Assembly (NCBI GenBank): GCA_030247575.1
Contig: JAOTRV010000009.1
Coordinates: forward strand, 62,001-126,000
Direction of reading: 5' to 3'
Length of the DNA: 64,000 bases
Source: Sulfuritalea sp.
GTDB taxonomy: Bacteria > Pseudomonadota > Gammaproteobacteria > Burkholderiales > Rhodocyclaceae
Positions 22,620 through 29,682 of this stretch are shown piece by piece (position 1 is the first letter of the stretch; every line of letters begins with the position of its first letter). Under the pieces are notes generated by a model, which worked only from the letters and a program-made list of their open reading frames with translations, ran no database searches and was not told the DNA's origin. The position numbers were made by a program, and so were the translations under genes.

Positions 22620-24920
22620 TCAAACCACTGCCCGGCGCAGGCGCAAGGCGTTGCTGATGACCGACACCGAACTGAAACTCATCGCCAGCGCCGCGATCAG
22701 CGGCGACAGCAACAAGCCGGTGAATGGGTACAGCAGTCCCGCCGCGAGGGGTACGCCCAGCGCGTTATAGAGAAAAGCGAAAGCCAGGTTCTGGCGCATG
22801 TTGCCGACAGTGGCGACCGACAGCGCCCGCGCACGCAGGATGCCGCGCAGGTCGCCCTTGACCAGCGTGACCTGGGCGCTGTTCATGGCCACGTCGGTGC
22901 CGGTGCCCATGGCGATGCCGACGTCGGCCTTGGCCAGGGCCGGCGCATCGTTGATGCCGTCGCCGGCCATGGCGACCTTGCGCCCTTCCCCTTGCAAGCG
23001 GGCCACCAGTTCCACCTTGTCGCGCGGCTTGACCTCGCCATGCACCTCGTCGATGCCGAGCCGGGCGGCCACGGCACGCGCCGTGGTGAGGCCGTCGCCG
23101 GTGGCCATGACGACGCGGATGCCGGCGGCCTTGAGTCCCGTCAGGGCTTCCGCGGTCGACGCCTTGAGCGGATCGGCGACGGCGAGGAGGCCGGCCAGTT
23201 GCGCGTCCACCGCCAGATACATGACGCTGGCACCCATCAGTCGCAGGGCCTCGGCCTGCTCCGCCAGGCCGTTCCAGACGACATGCTCGTCTCCCATCAG
23301 GGCGGTGTTGCCGAGAATCACCGTGCGGCCCGCCACCTTGCCGCGCACGCCGATGCCGGAGCCCGATTCAAATTTTTCCGGCGTATCCAGGGCAAGCTTT
23401 CGCCGCCGCGCCTCGGCAACGATGGCATGCGCCAGCGGGTGCTCGCTGCCCTGGTCGAGGCTGCCCGCGACGCGCAGCACCTCGTCTTCGCTAAAACCGG
23501 GCGCCGCGACCGCGCTGTGGAAAGCCGGCTTGCCTTCCGTGAGCGTTCCGGTCTTGTCCACGATCAGCGTGTCGATGGTGCGCAACTGTTCGATCGCGGC
23601 GGCATTGCGGAACAGCACGCCGGCCGTCGCCGCCTTGCCGGTGGCCACCATGATCGACATCGGCGTCGCCAGCCCGAGGGCGCAGGGGCAGGCTATGATC
23701 AGCACCGATACCGCATTGATCAGGCCATAGACCCAGCTCGGTTCGGGGCCGAACAGACCCCAGCCGAAAAAGGTCAGGAGGGCGATGCTCATCACCGCCA
23801 GCACAAACCAGCCGGCCACCACATCGGCCAGCCGCTGCATGGGCGCCCGCGAGCGCTGGGCCTGGGCGACCATCTGCACGATCTGCGACAGCACGGTTTC
23901 CGCGCCGACTTTCTCGGCGCGCATGATCAGGCTGCCGTTGGCGTTGATCGTCGCCCCGATCAGTTTGTCGCCAGGTTGCTTGGACACGGGAATGGGTTCG
24001 CCGGTCAGCATGGATTCGTCCACGGCGCTCTGCCCTTCCTCGACGGCGCCATCCACCGGCACTTTCTCGCCGGGGCGTACCCGCAAGCGGTCGCCGACAT
24101 GAACGTGGGTCAGCGGGACGTCTTCCTCGCTGCCGTCGGCGGCGATGCGCCGCGCCGTCTTGGGCGCCAGTCCCAGCAGGGACTTGATCGCCGCCGAGGT
24201 CTGGGAGCGCGCACGCAGTTCGAAGATCTGGCCGAGCAGGGTCAGCGAGACGATCACCGAGGCCGCCTCGAAATAGACGCCGACCCGGCCGTGGGCGGCG
24301 AAGGAGGCGGGGAATACCTCCGGCGCGACCGTCGCCACCACGCTGTAGCCAAAAGCGGCGGCAGTGCCCGAACCGATCAGGGTCCACATGTTGGGATTGC
24401 GCGTCAGCACCGACTGGATGCCGCGCACGAAGAACGGCCAGCCGGCCCAGAGGATGACCGGCGCGGCGAGGATCAGTTCGGCCCAGCTCTGGCTTTGCGG
24501 TGTCAGCATTTCCAGGCGGTGGCCGGCCATGGCGAGGAGCGTCACCACCACCGTGAGCGGCAGCGTCCACCAGAAGCGGCGGCGGAAGTCGTCCAGTTCC
24601 GGGTTTTCCTCGTCGTCGAGGTCGGGCAGCAGGGGTTCCAGGGCCATGCCGCACTTGGGGCAGCTGCCCGGCGTCGGCTGGCGTATTTCCGGGTGCATCG
24701 GGCAGGTGTAGATCGTCCCCTCCGCCACGACAGCCACTGGAGCCACTGCAGCCGGCTCGGCGGCGGCCTGCAGATAGCGTTGCGGTTCGGCTGCGAATTT
24801 GGCGAGGCACTTCGCGCTGCAAAAGCGATAGGTCTGTCCCGCGTGTTCAATAACGTGGACGGAATCGGGCTTGACCGTCATGCCGCACACGGGATCGATC
24901 ATTGCGTCGTCCGCTTTCAT
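22620..24920 (-). CDS. copA: Copper-translocating P1B-type ATPase
   Basis: The 766-residue Cu(I) exporter carries a YHS domain ([18 protein letters not shown], residues ~9-50), a heavy-metal-binding motif ([22 protein letters not shown], ~75-105), eight hydrophobic helices, the CPC motif in ACPCALG (~residue 410) and the phosphorylation site DKTGT (~454), TGEPIPV and [10 protein letters not shown]. It lacks the usual N-terminal CxxC HMA domain; the YHS and HMBD modules replace it. I start at ATG 24920, which overlaps the upstream stop (ATGA). An alternative is ATG 24902 (MIDPVCG). It is the last gene of the minus-strand metal operon. Confidence 0.93.
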   Translation of the reverse strand: MKADDAMIDPVCGMTVKPDSVHVIEHAGQTYRFCSAKCLAKFAAEPQRYLQAAAEPAAVAPVAVVAEGTIYTCPMHPEIRQPTPGSCPKCGMALEPLLPDLDDEENPELDDFRRRFWWTLPLTVVVTLLAMAGHRLEMLTPQSQSWAELILAAPVILWAGWPFFVRGIQSVLTRNPNMWTLIGSGTAAAFGYSVVATVAPEVFPASFAAHGRVGVYFEAASVIVSLTLLGQIFELRARSQTSAAIKSLLGLAPKTARRIAADGSEEDVPLTHVHVGDRLRVRPGEKVPVDGAVEEGQSAVDESMLTGEPIPVSKQPGDKLIGATINANGSLIMRAEKVGAETVLSQIVQMVAQAQRSRAPMQRLADVVAGWFVLAVMSIALLTFFGWGLFGPEPSWVYGLINAVSVLIIACPCALGLATPMSIMVATGKAATAGVLFRNAAAIEQLRTIDTLIVDKTGTLTEGKPAFHSAVAAPGFSEDEVLRVAGSLDQGSEHPLAHAIVAEARRRKLALDTPEKFESGSGIGVRGKVAGRTVILGNTALMGDEHVVWNGLAEQAEALRLMGASVMYLAVDAQLAGLLAVADPLKASTAEALTGLKAAGIRVVMATGDGLTTARAVAARLGIDEVHGEVKPRDKVELVARLQGEGRKVAMAGDGINDAPALAKADVGIAMGTGTDVAMNSAQVTLVKGDLRGILRARALSVATVGNMRQNLAFAFLYNALGVPLAAGLLYPFTGLLLSPLIAALAMSFSSVSVISNALRLRRAVV

Positions 24921-25342
24921 CGGATTTGCCGCCGTACCAGCCATACGACGAGGGGCGGCAGCAGCAGCCATTGCAGCAGCGGCGCCAGCCCGGTGCCCAG
25001 CAGCGGCAGCAGCGGCATTTGTTCGGCATATTCCCAACGGCCGCCGATCCGGGTGGCCCAGTATTCCAGCGCGATCGTGACGACGAGGCCAATGGCGACA
25101 AAAGCCCCCAGGGTGGTGCCCGACGGCCGCCGTATCCATTCGCGCGTGCGGGCCATTGCGGCGACCAACCAGAAGGCAAGCAAGGCGATTGCCGCATCGC
25201 CCAGTGCGGCGCGGGTGCACAGGATGACGCCATCCCAGTGCGCCAACGACGGCATATCCTTGAACAGGGGGATCTGCCACATTTCCCAGGGCAGGTTGAG
25301 CAGGAAGGCGAACAAGGCCACGTTGGTCTCGGGCCAGTCCAT
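24917..25342 (-). CDS. Small polytopic membrane protein in the copper operon
   Basis: The protein is 141 residues with about four hydrophobic segments ([65 protein letters not shown]). I do not recognise the family. It starts MDWPETNVA and its stop overlaps the ATPase start, so it is co-translated with the copper exporter. A role in copper handling is inferred from position only. Confidence 0.7.
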   Translation of the reverse strand: MDWPETNVALFAFLLNLPWEMWQIPLFKDMPSLAHWDGVILCTRAALGDAAIALLAFWLVAAMARTREWIRRPSGTTLGAFVAIGLVVTIALEYWATRIGGRWEYAEQMPLLPLLGTGLAPLLQWLLLPPLVVWLVRRQIR

Positions 25343-25392
25343 CACTCCGGTCCGCTGCGGGGCCGGCGCTGCGTTGCGCGGGTTCGCGCCTG

Positions 25393-26019
25393 TCACCACG
25401 GCCAGAGCGCCGGCGTCCGGGTGCGGTAAACGGCGTACTCCGCGCCGAACTCGGCCGCCACCTCCGCTTCCTCGCGACGCGCGAGGCGCGCATAAACGAT
25501 CACCAGAACGGGAAACATGACGACGGTGGGAATGGTCGGCCACTGCAGCAGGAAGCCGAACATGATCAGGACGAAGGCCGCGTACTGCGGATGGCGGATG
25601 CGCGCATAAGGGCCGCTGGCCGCCAGGCGATGCGCGCGCTGCGCCTGATAGAGCACGTTCCAGGCCGACGCCAGCAGCCAGAAGCCGCCAAAGATGAAGG
25701 CCGTGCTTAGCAGGTGGAAGGGTCCGAAGTGCGGATTGGCGCGCCAGCCGAACATGACTTCGAGCAGATGGCCGGCATCGTGGGAGAGGAAATCGACTTC
25801 GGGGAAACGCTGCGAAAGCCAGCCCGACAGCAGGTAGATGGTCAGCGGGAAACCGTACATCTCGGAGAACAGCGCGACGATGAAAGCCGCATACATGCCG
25901 AAACTGCGCCAGTCGCGCGAACTCTTGGGTTTGTAGAAACTGAACGCGAAAATGATGAAAACCGCCGAGTTGAGCAGCACCAGGGTCCACAGGCCGTAGG
26001 CCGAAGCGTTGCCGTTCAT
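25393..26019 (-). CDS. Isoprenylcysteine carboxylmethyltransferase-family membrane protein
   Basis: The 208-residue protein has several helices and the C-terminal methyltransferase signature: [21 protein letters not shown], then [22 protein letters not shown]. Family members use S-adenosylmethionine at the membrane. Homologues near heavy-metal ATPases are common, but the substrate is unknown. Its start overlaps the DUF2933 stop by 4 bases, consistent with one operon. Confidence 0.82.
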   Translation of the reverse strand: MNGNASAYGLWTLVLLNSAVFIIFAFSFYKPKSSRDWRSFGMYAAFIVALFSEMYGFPLTIYLLSGWLSQRFPEVDFLSHDAGHLLEVMFGWRANPHFGPFHLLSTAFIFGGFWLLASAWNVLYQAQRAHRLAASGPYARIRHPQYAAFVLIMFGFLLQWPTIPTVVMFPVLVIVYARLARREEAEVAAEFGAEYAVYRTRTPALWPW

Positions 26020-26255
26020 TTGTCCGCCCCCTTGTCCGCCGGCCCGTCGCCGCCCCCGTGGTCGTGACCACCATGGCCGCCGTGCATGAACAAATGCATC
26101 AGCGGGCAGGCCAGCAGCAACAGAAAGGGCAGCGCTCCCAGCAGATGGGCGCGATGCTCGCTCAGGAGATAGAAGGCGGCAATCGCCGCGAAGACGATCC
26201 AGGCGATCTTCGATCTTCCCGCCATCGGCGAATGTTCATGGTGATTGTTGTTCAT
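26016..26255 (-). CDS. DUF2933-type small membrane protein
   Basis: The 79-residue protein has a His-rich N-terminus (MNNNHHEHSP), two adjacent hydrophobic stretches (IAWIVFAAIAAFYLL and LLGALPFLLLLACPLMHLFMH) and a His/Gly-rich tail (HGGHGGHDHGGGDG) that could bind copper or another soft metal. The length and the LLLACPLMHLFMHGGHGG motif fit DUF2933, which is frequent in metal-resistance clusters. Confidence 0.8.
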   Translation of the reverse strand: MNNNHHEHSPMAGRSKIAWIVFAAIAAFYLLSEHRAHLLGALPFLLLLACPLMHLFMHGGHGGHDHGGGDGPADKGADK

Positions 26256-26278
26256 ATTTTTGTCGGCTTTCCCTTGCG

Positions 26279-26457
26279 CTACTGAATTCCAGCCTTCCGT
26301 TGCCTGAGGCGCAGGTCGGCGGTGATGTGGGCGACATCGTCGGCTTGGGCATCAAACCGCGGCTGGGCCTGGGCACCTGCCAGGTTTGCGCCAGAGCCGG
26401 CAGGCCGACGCACGCGGCGCCCGCCAGCAGCAGCTTGAGCCTGACCGGCACGTTCAA
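26279..26457 (-). pseudogene. Small exported protein with a probable -1 frameshift
   Basis: A TTG start overlapping the previous stop opens a clear signal peptide (VPVRLKLLLAGAACVGLPALA). After QTWQVP the natural-looking continuation lies in another frame: AQPRFDAQADDVAHITADLR, then LRQRKAGIQ and a stop at 26279. One additional base in the GGG run at 26371-26373 (CCC on the coding strand) would join them into ~59 residues. The unshifted frame runs on to 26236, into the DUF2933 gene. No family is recognised. Confidence 0.45.
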
Positions 26458-26662
26458 CCGCCTTTCCCGTCATGGTGGCCCGCGCCCGGCGGCGGGGAGG
26501 AGCAGCATGCCTGGTCATGCTCCCTGGCATGCGCTTCCTGGTTCCCCCGCATCCAGGCGCGAAATGCCAACCACTGCCTTTTCAGCCATGCCCGCACCAC
26601 GCTCCCCTTCCAGGCAGGCCGAACGGGTTCTTGTGGCTTCGTTCGTCGATGGGGCGCTTCAT
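26454..26662 (-). pseudogene. Small basic protein in the metal operon with a probable -1 frameshift
   Basis: ATG 26662 has an excellent Shine-Dalgarno (gaggaggag) and starts MKRPIDERSHKNPFGLPG, but this frame stops within ~27 codons. From the CCCC run at 26604-26607 (GGGG on the coding strand) another frame continues convincingly: VVRAWLKRQWLAFRAWMRG, then ..HDQACCSSPP and GAGHHDGKGG to the stop at 26454. One extra G gives a 69-residue protein. The CC and HH residues suggest metal binding. No family is recognised. Confidence 0.5.
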
Positions 26663-26683
26663 TTGCACTCCTCCTCGGCGGAT

Positions 26684-27211
26684 TCAATTGGCCGGCTTGG
26701 CGGGGGCGCCCTCGGGCATGCCCATGCGGCCTTGCATCATCATTTGCATCATGTCCATGCGCTTTTCCATCATTTCCATGCGTTTGGCCATCATGTCATC
26801 GGCGCCCGCCATGCCTTGGCCGCCGCCCATCATGCCCATGCCGCCGCCCATCATGCCGCCCTTGCCCATCATGCCCATGCCGCCTTTGCCCATCATGCCG
26901 CCTTCCATCATGGGACAGTCCATCATCATCCCGGCCTGCATGCCGCGCGCCATGACCATGTTTTCCTGCATGGTCTGCATGTGCTCGGCCATGGCCTTTT
27001 GCCGCTCGGGGTCGGTCTTGGCCTTGGCGATGCGGTCGAGCTGCGCCGGCATCTTCTTCACGTTGTCCTGCATTTTTTTCACCTGCGGCGCCGGCTGTGC
27101 GGGGGCACTTTTCGCGTCGGCCGCCTTTTCCGGGTGGTGCGCGTCATCGGCGAAGACCGGTGCTGAAAACGCGAGCGCGGCCGCAATGGCTGTCATGGCA
27201 AACTTTTTCAT
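26684..27211 (-). CDS. Exported methionine-rich, metal-binding-like protein
   Basis: The 175-residue protein has a signal peptide (MKKFAMTAIAAALAFSAPVFA), a helical middle (QVKKMQDNVKKMPAQLDRI, DPERQKAMAEHMQTMQENM) and a Met/Gly-rich low-complexity region (MMDCPMMEGGMMGKGG and MGMMGGGQGM repeats), then MAKRMEMMEKRMDMMQMMMQ. Such Met clusters are typical of periplasmic Cu(I)/Ag(I) binders. I start at 27211, with aggag 7 bases upstream. It is the first gene of the minus-strand copper operon, and a response-regulator box lies ~154 bases upstream. Confidence 0.8.
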   Translation of the reverse strand: MKKFAMTAIAAALAFSAPVFADDAHHPEKAADAKSAPAQPAPQVKKMQDNVKKMPAQLDRIAKAKTDPERQKAMAEHMQTMQENMVMARGMQAGMMMDCPMMEGGMMGKGGMGMMGKGGMMGGGMGMMGGGQGMAGADDMMAKRMEMMEKRMDMMQMMMQGRMGMPEGAPAKPAN

Positions 27212-27326
27212 GGTGTTTCTCCTTTTTTCGGTTTGAAGTCGCTCTTCCGGAGGTGTCAGCGGCCACGGAATGGCGGCACTGCGGACGGAGGATTTCATAT
27301 TGCGCCTCCGTGCTGTAGGCAAGCCC

Positions 27327-27382
27327 AGTATCTCCCCCCGACGCCGACAGCAAGCTGACGCCTCGATGACATTTTTGTAATC
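27327..27382 (-). promoter_or_regulatory. Response-regulator box and promoter of the copper operon
   Basis: The near-palindrome GATGACA-tttt-TGTAATC (27365-27382) matches the perfect GATTACA-tttc-TGTAATC at 36277-36294. Both are followed, on the minus strand, by GGCGTCAGCTTGC, and 32 bases after the box by a -10-like hexamer (GATACT here). Shared box, flank and spacing suggest control by the same regulator, most likely the CusR-type protein at 36355. Confidence 0.6.
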
Positions 27383-27413
27383 TTCAACCTGTCATCGGTG
27401 GCGATCCGTTGCA

Positions 27414-27440
27414 AAAGTCGGCGCTGACGACACGGCGCCG
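27414..27440 (+). repeat. Dispersed short repeat, intergenic copy
   Basis: AAAAGTCGGCGCTGACGACA then CGGCGCC in the control region upstream of tetR. Confidence 0.7.
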
Positions 27441-27503
27441 GCGATGCACTTGGGGACCGATCGCGGACAACAACCCATCGGCAGCGCAGAGTGGCGGCCA
27501 TGT

Positions 27504-27536
27504 CGTGGCTATTTCGTGGCTATTTCGTGGCTATTG
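27504..27536 (+). repeat. Three 11-bp direct repeats upstream of tetR
   Basis: CGTGGCTATTT occurs three times in tandem (27504, 27515, 27526); the last unit ends in G. The 11-bp period is about one helical turn, which places the copies on one DNA face. They lie directly upstream of, and slightly into, the -35 region of the tetR promoter. Confidence 0.75.
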
Positions 27537-27562
27537 CGCGGACGGCTGACTGCGGCTATTAT
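27534..27562 (+). promoter_or_regulatory. Sigma-70-like promoter of the TetR gene
   Basis: TTGCGC (27534-27539), a 17-base spacer and TATTAT (27557-27562). The candidate operator GAACGAACGATCATTC starts at the next base and would cover the transcription start, consistent with autorepression. Confidence 0.6.
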
Positions 27563-27578
27563 GAACGAACGATCATTC
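27563..27578. promoter_or_regulatory. Candidate TetR operator 1
   Basis: GAACGAACGATCATTC is an imperfect palindrome (GAA-GA-CG-TC-TTC). A closely related site (GAACGAACATTCATTC) lies just before the DsrE gene at 28217. Both follow immediately after a -10 element. Confidence 0.65.
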
Positions 27579-27595
27579 GAAACAAGATTTCTACC

Positions 27596-28186
27596 ATGGC
27601 GCGTCCCCCTGCCAACGTAGCACCCGGCCAGATTCGGGAACAGATCATTGTTGCCGCACTGCATCTGTTTACCCAGCGCGGCTACTTCAACACCTCCGTG
27701 CCGGATATGGCGCGGACCGCGCAGGTCAGCGTGGGTTCCATCTACCACCACTTCAAGGACAAGGAAGACGTCGCCCGTGCGCTCTACCTGAGCCTGATGG
27801 AGGGCATGCAGGCCGAACTGTCGCTCATCGCCGCAACGCACGCCACGGCGCGCGACCGCTGCCGCGCCGTCATTGCCATGTTGTTCCAACTGACGGAGTC
27901 GAGCCGCGAAGCCATGGATTTCATGCTCTACGCCAAGCATAAGGAATTCCTGCCAGGCGAGCGACCGGTCTGCTCTTCGCTGCCATTCGAAACCATGCGC
28001 GATTTCGTGCAGCAGGGCATGGACCAGGGAGAGATCCGGCGGATGGATGTCATGGTGGCCAGTGCATGTCTTTTCGGCGGGGCGCTGCGGCTGATTACCG
28101 CGCGCCTCGACGGTGTTCTTGCCGAGCCGCTCCCCGACAGGCTGGACGCTGTCTGGGAATGTGCCTGGCGGAGTATCGCGGCTTGA
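27596..28186 (+). CDS. TetR/AcrR-family repressor
   Basis: The 196-residue protein has a TetR HTH at residues ~10-60 (REQIIVAALHLFTQRGYFN, TSVPDMARTAQVSVGSIYHH, FKDKEDVARAL) and a helical ligand-binding domain after it. The ATG at 27596 is the start that fits the family. The adjacent DsrE-TusA operon carries the same candidate operator, so it probably represses itself and that operon. The inducer could be a sulfur compound, a thiol-reactive compound or an acyl-CoA; the sequence does not decide. Confidence 0.88.
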   Translation: MARPPANVAPGQIREQIIVAALHLFTQRGYFNTSVPDMARTAQVSVGSIYHHFKDKEDVARALYLSLMEGMQAELSLIAATHATARDRCRAVIAMLFQLTESSREAMDFMLYAKHKEFLPGERPVCSSLPFETMRDFVQQGMDQGEIRRMDVMVASACLFGGALRLITARLDGVLAEPLPDRLDAVWECAWRSIAA

Positions 28187-28207
28187 ATCCGAGCCGTGTT
28201 TTTTTGC

Positions 28208-28232
28208 TTTAATTTCGAACGAACATTCATTC
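28208..28232 (+). promoter_or_regulatory. DsrE operon promoter with TetR operator 2
   Basis: A -10-like TTTAAT (28208-28213) is followed after 3 bases by the palindromic GAACGAACATTCATTC (28217-28232). TTGAAT at 28183-28188 could serve as the -35, although the 19-base spacer is long. The site then runs into the Shine-Dalgarno aggagag before ATG 28246. Confidence 0.55.
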
Positions 28233-28245
28233 TAGGAGAGAGAAC

Positions 28246-28662
28246 ATGAAATCCATGGCCATCGTGATTCGCGACGACTCGTACGACAAGATCCTGACGC
28301 CACTGGCGTTTGCCTACCTGACGGCCTCGGAAGGGACCCAGGTCGACATGCTGTTCGTCAATTGGGCGGTCAGGGCCCTCACTGCCGAAGGTGCCGCCGC
28401 CCTGCGCATCGACGGCCGCCACGCCGCCGAGGAAGCCATGGTGCGCGAAGGCGTTGCCAAGGCAGGGCTTCCGGTCGAGGTCTACGACATCATCAAGGCG
28501 CTGAAGAGCACCGGCTGCGTGAATTTCTACGCCTGCAGCCTGGCCGCGGCGATCTTCGGCGTGAACGAGGGCAACCTGATTCCCGAAGCCGAGGGCATCG
28601 TCGGCGCTGCCTGGTTCCTCAACGACAAGGCCGCCAAGGCCGAGCACTACCAGTACTTTTGA
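28246..28662 (+). CDS. DsrE/DsrF-like sulfur-carrier family protein
   Basis: The 138-residue protein starts MKSMAIVIRDDSYDKILTPL and has the peroxiredoxin-like DsrE pattern (VDMLFVNWAVRAL, KSTGCVNFYACSLAA) with Cys91 and Cys97. This is the DsrE2/DsrE3 type, which in known systems exchanges sulfane sulfur with TusA. A TusA-family gene follows after 10 bases, which supports that partnership. There is no obvious membrane segment. Confidence 0.85.
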   Translation: MKSMAIVIRDDSYDKILTPLAFAYLTASEGTQVDMLFVNWAVRALTAEGAAALRIDGRHAAEEAMVREGVAKAGLPVEVYDIIKALKSTGCVNFYACSLAAAIFGVNEGNLIPEAEGIVGAAWFLNDKAAKAEHYQYF

Positions 28663-28672
28663 GGAGGACCTG

Positions 28673-28912
28673 ATGAGCGACATGACCGCAACGGCGACCC
28701 TCGACACTTCGGGCAAGTGCTGCCCGATGCCGATGGTGGAAACCAACAAGGCGATCAAGGGCCTGGCCTTGGGCGATGTGCTTGAGATCATTGCCACCGA
28801 TGTCGGCACCCGCAAGGACATCCCTTCGTGGTGCGAGCGCACCGGCCAGACTCTCCTGTCGATGACGGAAAAGGATGGCGTGATCAATTACCATGTCCGC
28901 AAGGACCGCTGA
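28673..28912 (+). CDS. TusA-family sulfur carrier
   Basis: The 79-residue protein has the TusA fold and active-site motif (DTSGKCCPMPMVETNKAIKG; CPxP with Cys17) followed by GDVLEIIATDVGTRKDIPSW and Cys54. TusA proteins carry a persulfide between sulfurtransferases. With the DsrE protein it forms the usual DsrE-TusA relay found in sulfur oxidisers and in sulfane-sulfur detoxification. Its 3' end overlaps the next small gene by 20 bases. Confidence 0.92.
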   Translation: MSDMTATATLDTSGKCCPMPMVETNKAIKGLALGDVLEIIATDVGTRKDIPSWCERTGQTLLSMTEKDGVINYHVRKDR

Positions 28913-29099
28913 AGCGCCGGAGTTGTGTGCCGGCTGCGTGTACTTCCCGCCGAATCTGCCGATCCGGGCATATTCCCGCGAGGACTGGAACTTGCTCCAG
29001 GCGCGCCGCTGTTCGTTCGAGCACGAACCAGGCGACGCCGCCTGTCTCTCGACGCGGAGCACCCATTGCGACGTGGTGGCGAAGTACTCTGGCGCGTAA
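28893..29099 (+). CDS. Small cysteine-rich protein overlapping tusA
   Basis: The 68-residue frame has five cysteines (LCAGC, ARRC, AACLS, THCD). It starts at ATG 28893 inside tusA and ends just before a strong hairpin. The composition and even spread of residues look like a real protein, for example AYSREDWNLLQARRCSFEHE. No family is recognised. It could bind a metal or take part in the persulfide relay. Confidence 0.6.
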   Translation: MSARTAEAPELCAGCVYFPPNLPIRAYSREDWNLLQARRCSFEHEPGDAACLSTRSTHCDVVAKYSGA

Positions 29100-29102
29100 T
29101 TC

Positions 29103-29133
29103 ACAAGACGGGGTGGCCACCACCCCGTCTTGT
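29103..29133. terminator. Bidirectional hairpin between convergent genes
   Basis: A perfect 13-bp stem (ACAAGACGGGGTG / CACCCCGTCTTGT) with loop GCCAC starts 4 bases after the small Cys-rich gene and lies before the end of the minus-strand gene at 29157. The T-content after it is modest (tgttc). Confidence 0.7.
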
Positions 29134-29156
29134 TGTTCACCTGCTGCCGCGAATGA

Positions 29157-29627
29157 TCAGTGCTTCTGGTCCGTATGCGCGTCCTTCGCCACGGCAACTG
29201 GTGCCAGCGGAGTAAACCGCGCCTGTTCGGCCGGCTTGCCCGGGAGGGTGATCGAAACCACGACCTTCATGTCCGGTGTCGACGCGTATTTGCCGATGCC
29301 CTTGAGGCGGTTGTCGCCGTCGGGGACGAGCTTGACACTGGCCTTCTGCTTGCCGGCGAGGATGGTCGCCGTGCCGCCGGCGCCGACTGTCGGAATCTTG
29401 GCGTTGGCATGGTCGGTGACGTACACGATCACCGGGTTGTCCCTGGCTTCCTTGCTGTCCTTCGCCACCACCAGTTCGAAGTGATAGTTGCCGGCCATGC
29501 GCTGCTGGCCTCCGTTCGGCGTCTTCTGGGTGTCGAGGTATTCGTCACTGTGGGCGAACGCGGACGAGCCCGAGAAGAGCAACAGGCTGGCGGCGGCCGA
29601 GTAGATCAGCGTCCTGGTTTTCATCAT
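29157..29627 (-). CDS. Exported protein downstream of the first RND system
   Basis: The 156-residue protein has a signal peptide (TRTLIYSAAASLLLFSGSSAFA) and a beta-rich domain (NYHFELVVAKDSKEARDNPV, IVYVTDHANAKIP, MKVVVSITLPGKP). I do not know the family. It is like other small periplasmic proteins at the ends of heavy-metal RND operons. A copy of the dispersed short repeat encodes TVGAGGTAT in the middle. It lies 55 bases downstream of the RND permease stop and is probably in that operon. Confidence 0.7.
   Translation of the reverse strand: MMKTRTLIYSAAASLLLFSGSSAFAHSDEYLDTQKTPNGGQQRMAGNYHFELVVAKDSKEARDNPVIVYVTDHANAKIPTVGAGGTATILAGKQKASVKLVPDGDNRLKGIGKYASTPDMKVVVSITLPGKPAEQARFTPLAPVAVAKDAHTDQKH
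29367..29390 (-). repeat. Dispersed short repeat, copy in the exported protein gene
   Basis: On the minus strand: ACAGTCGGCGCCGGCGGCAC then GGCG, encoding TVGAGGTA. Confidence 0.6.
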
Positions 29628-29682
29628 GGGAACTCCTTGGTTGTAGGAAACGGGTTCAGTACCACGGGGGCAAAGGCTGGCA

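Larger units (their letters stand above)
27212..27595. other. 384-base intergenic control region
   Basis: No gene is supported between the Met-rich gene and the TetR gene. The region holds a response-regulator box with a leftward promoter (27327-27382), a copy of the ~24-bp dispersed repeat (27414-27440), three 11-bp direct repeats (27504-27536) and the rightward tetR promoter with its operator (27534-27578). Confidence 0.7.

Noticed and set aside
24921-25493. Longer N-terminus for the copper ATPase
   Set aside because: The upstream in-frame stretch is antisense-like and overlaps the coupled 141-residue membrane protein. ATG 24920 overlaps that gene's stop and directly precedes the YHS domain.
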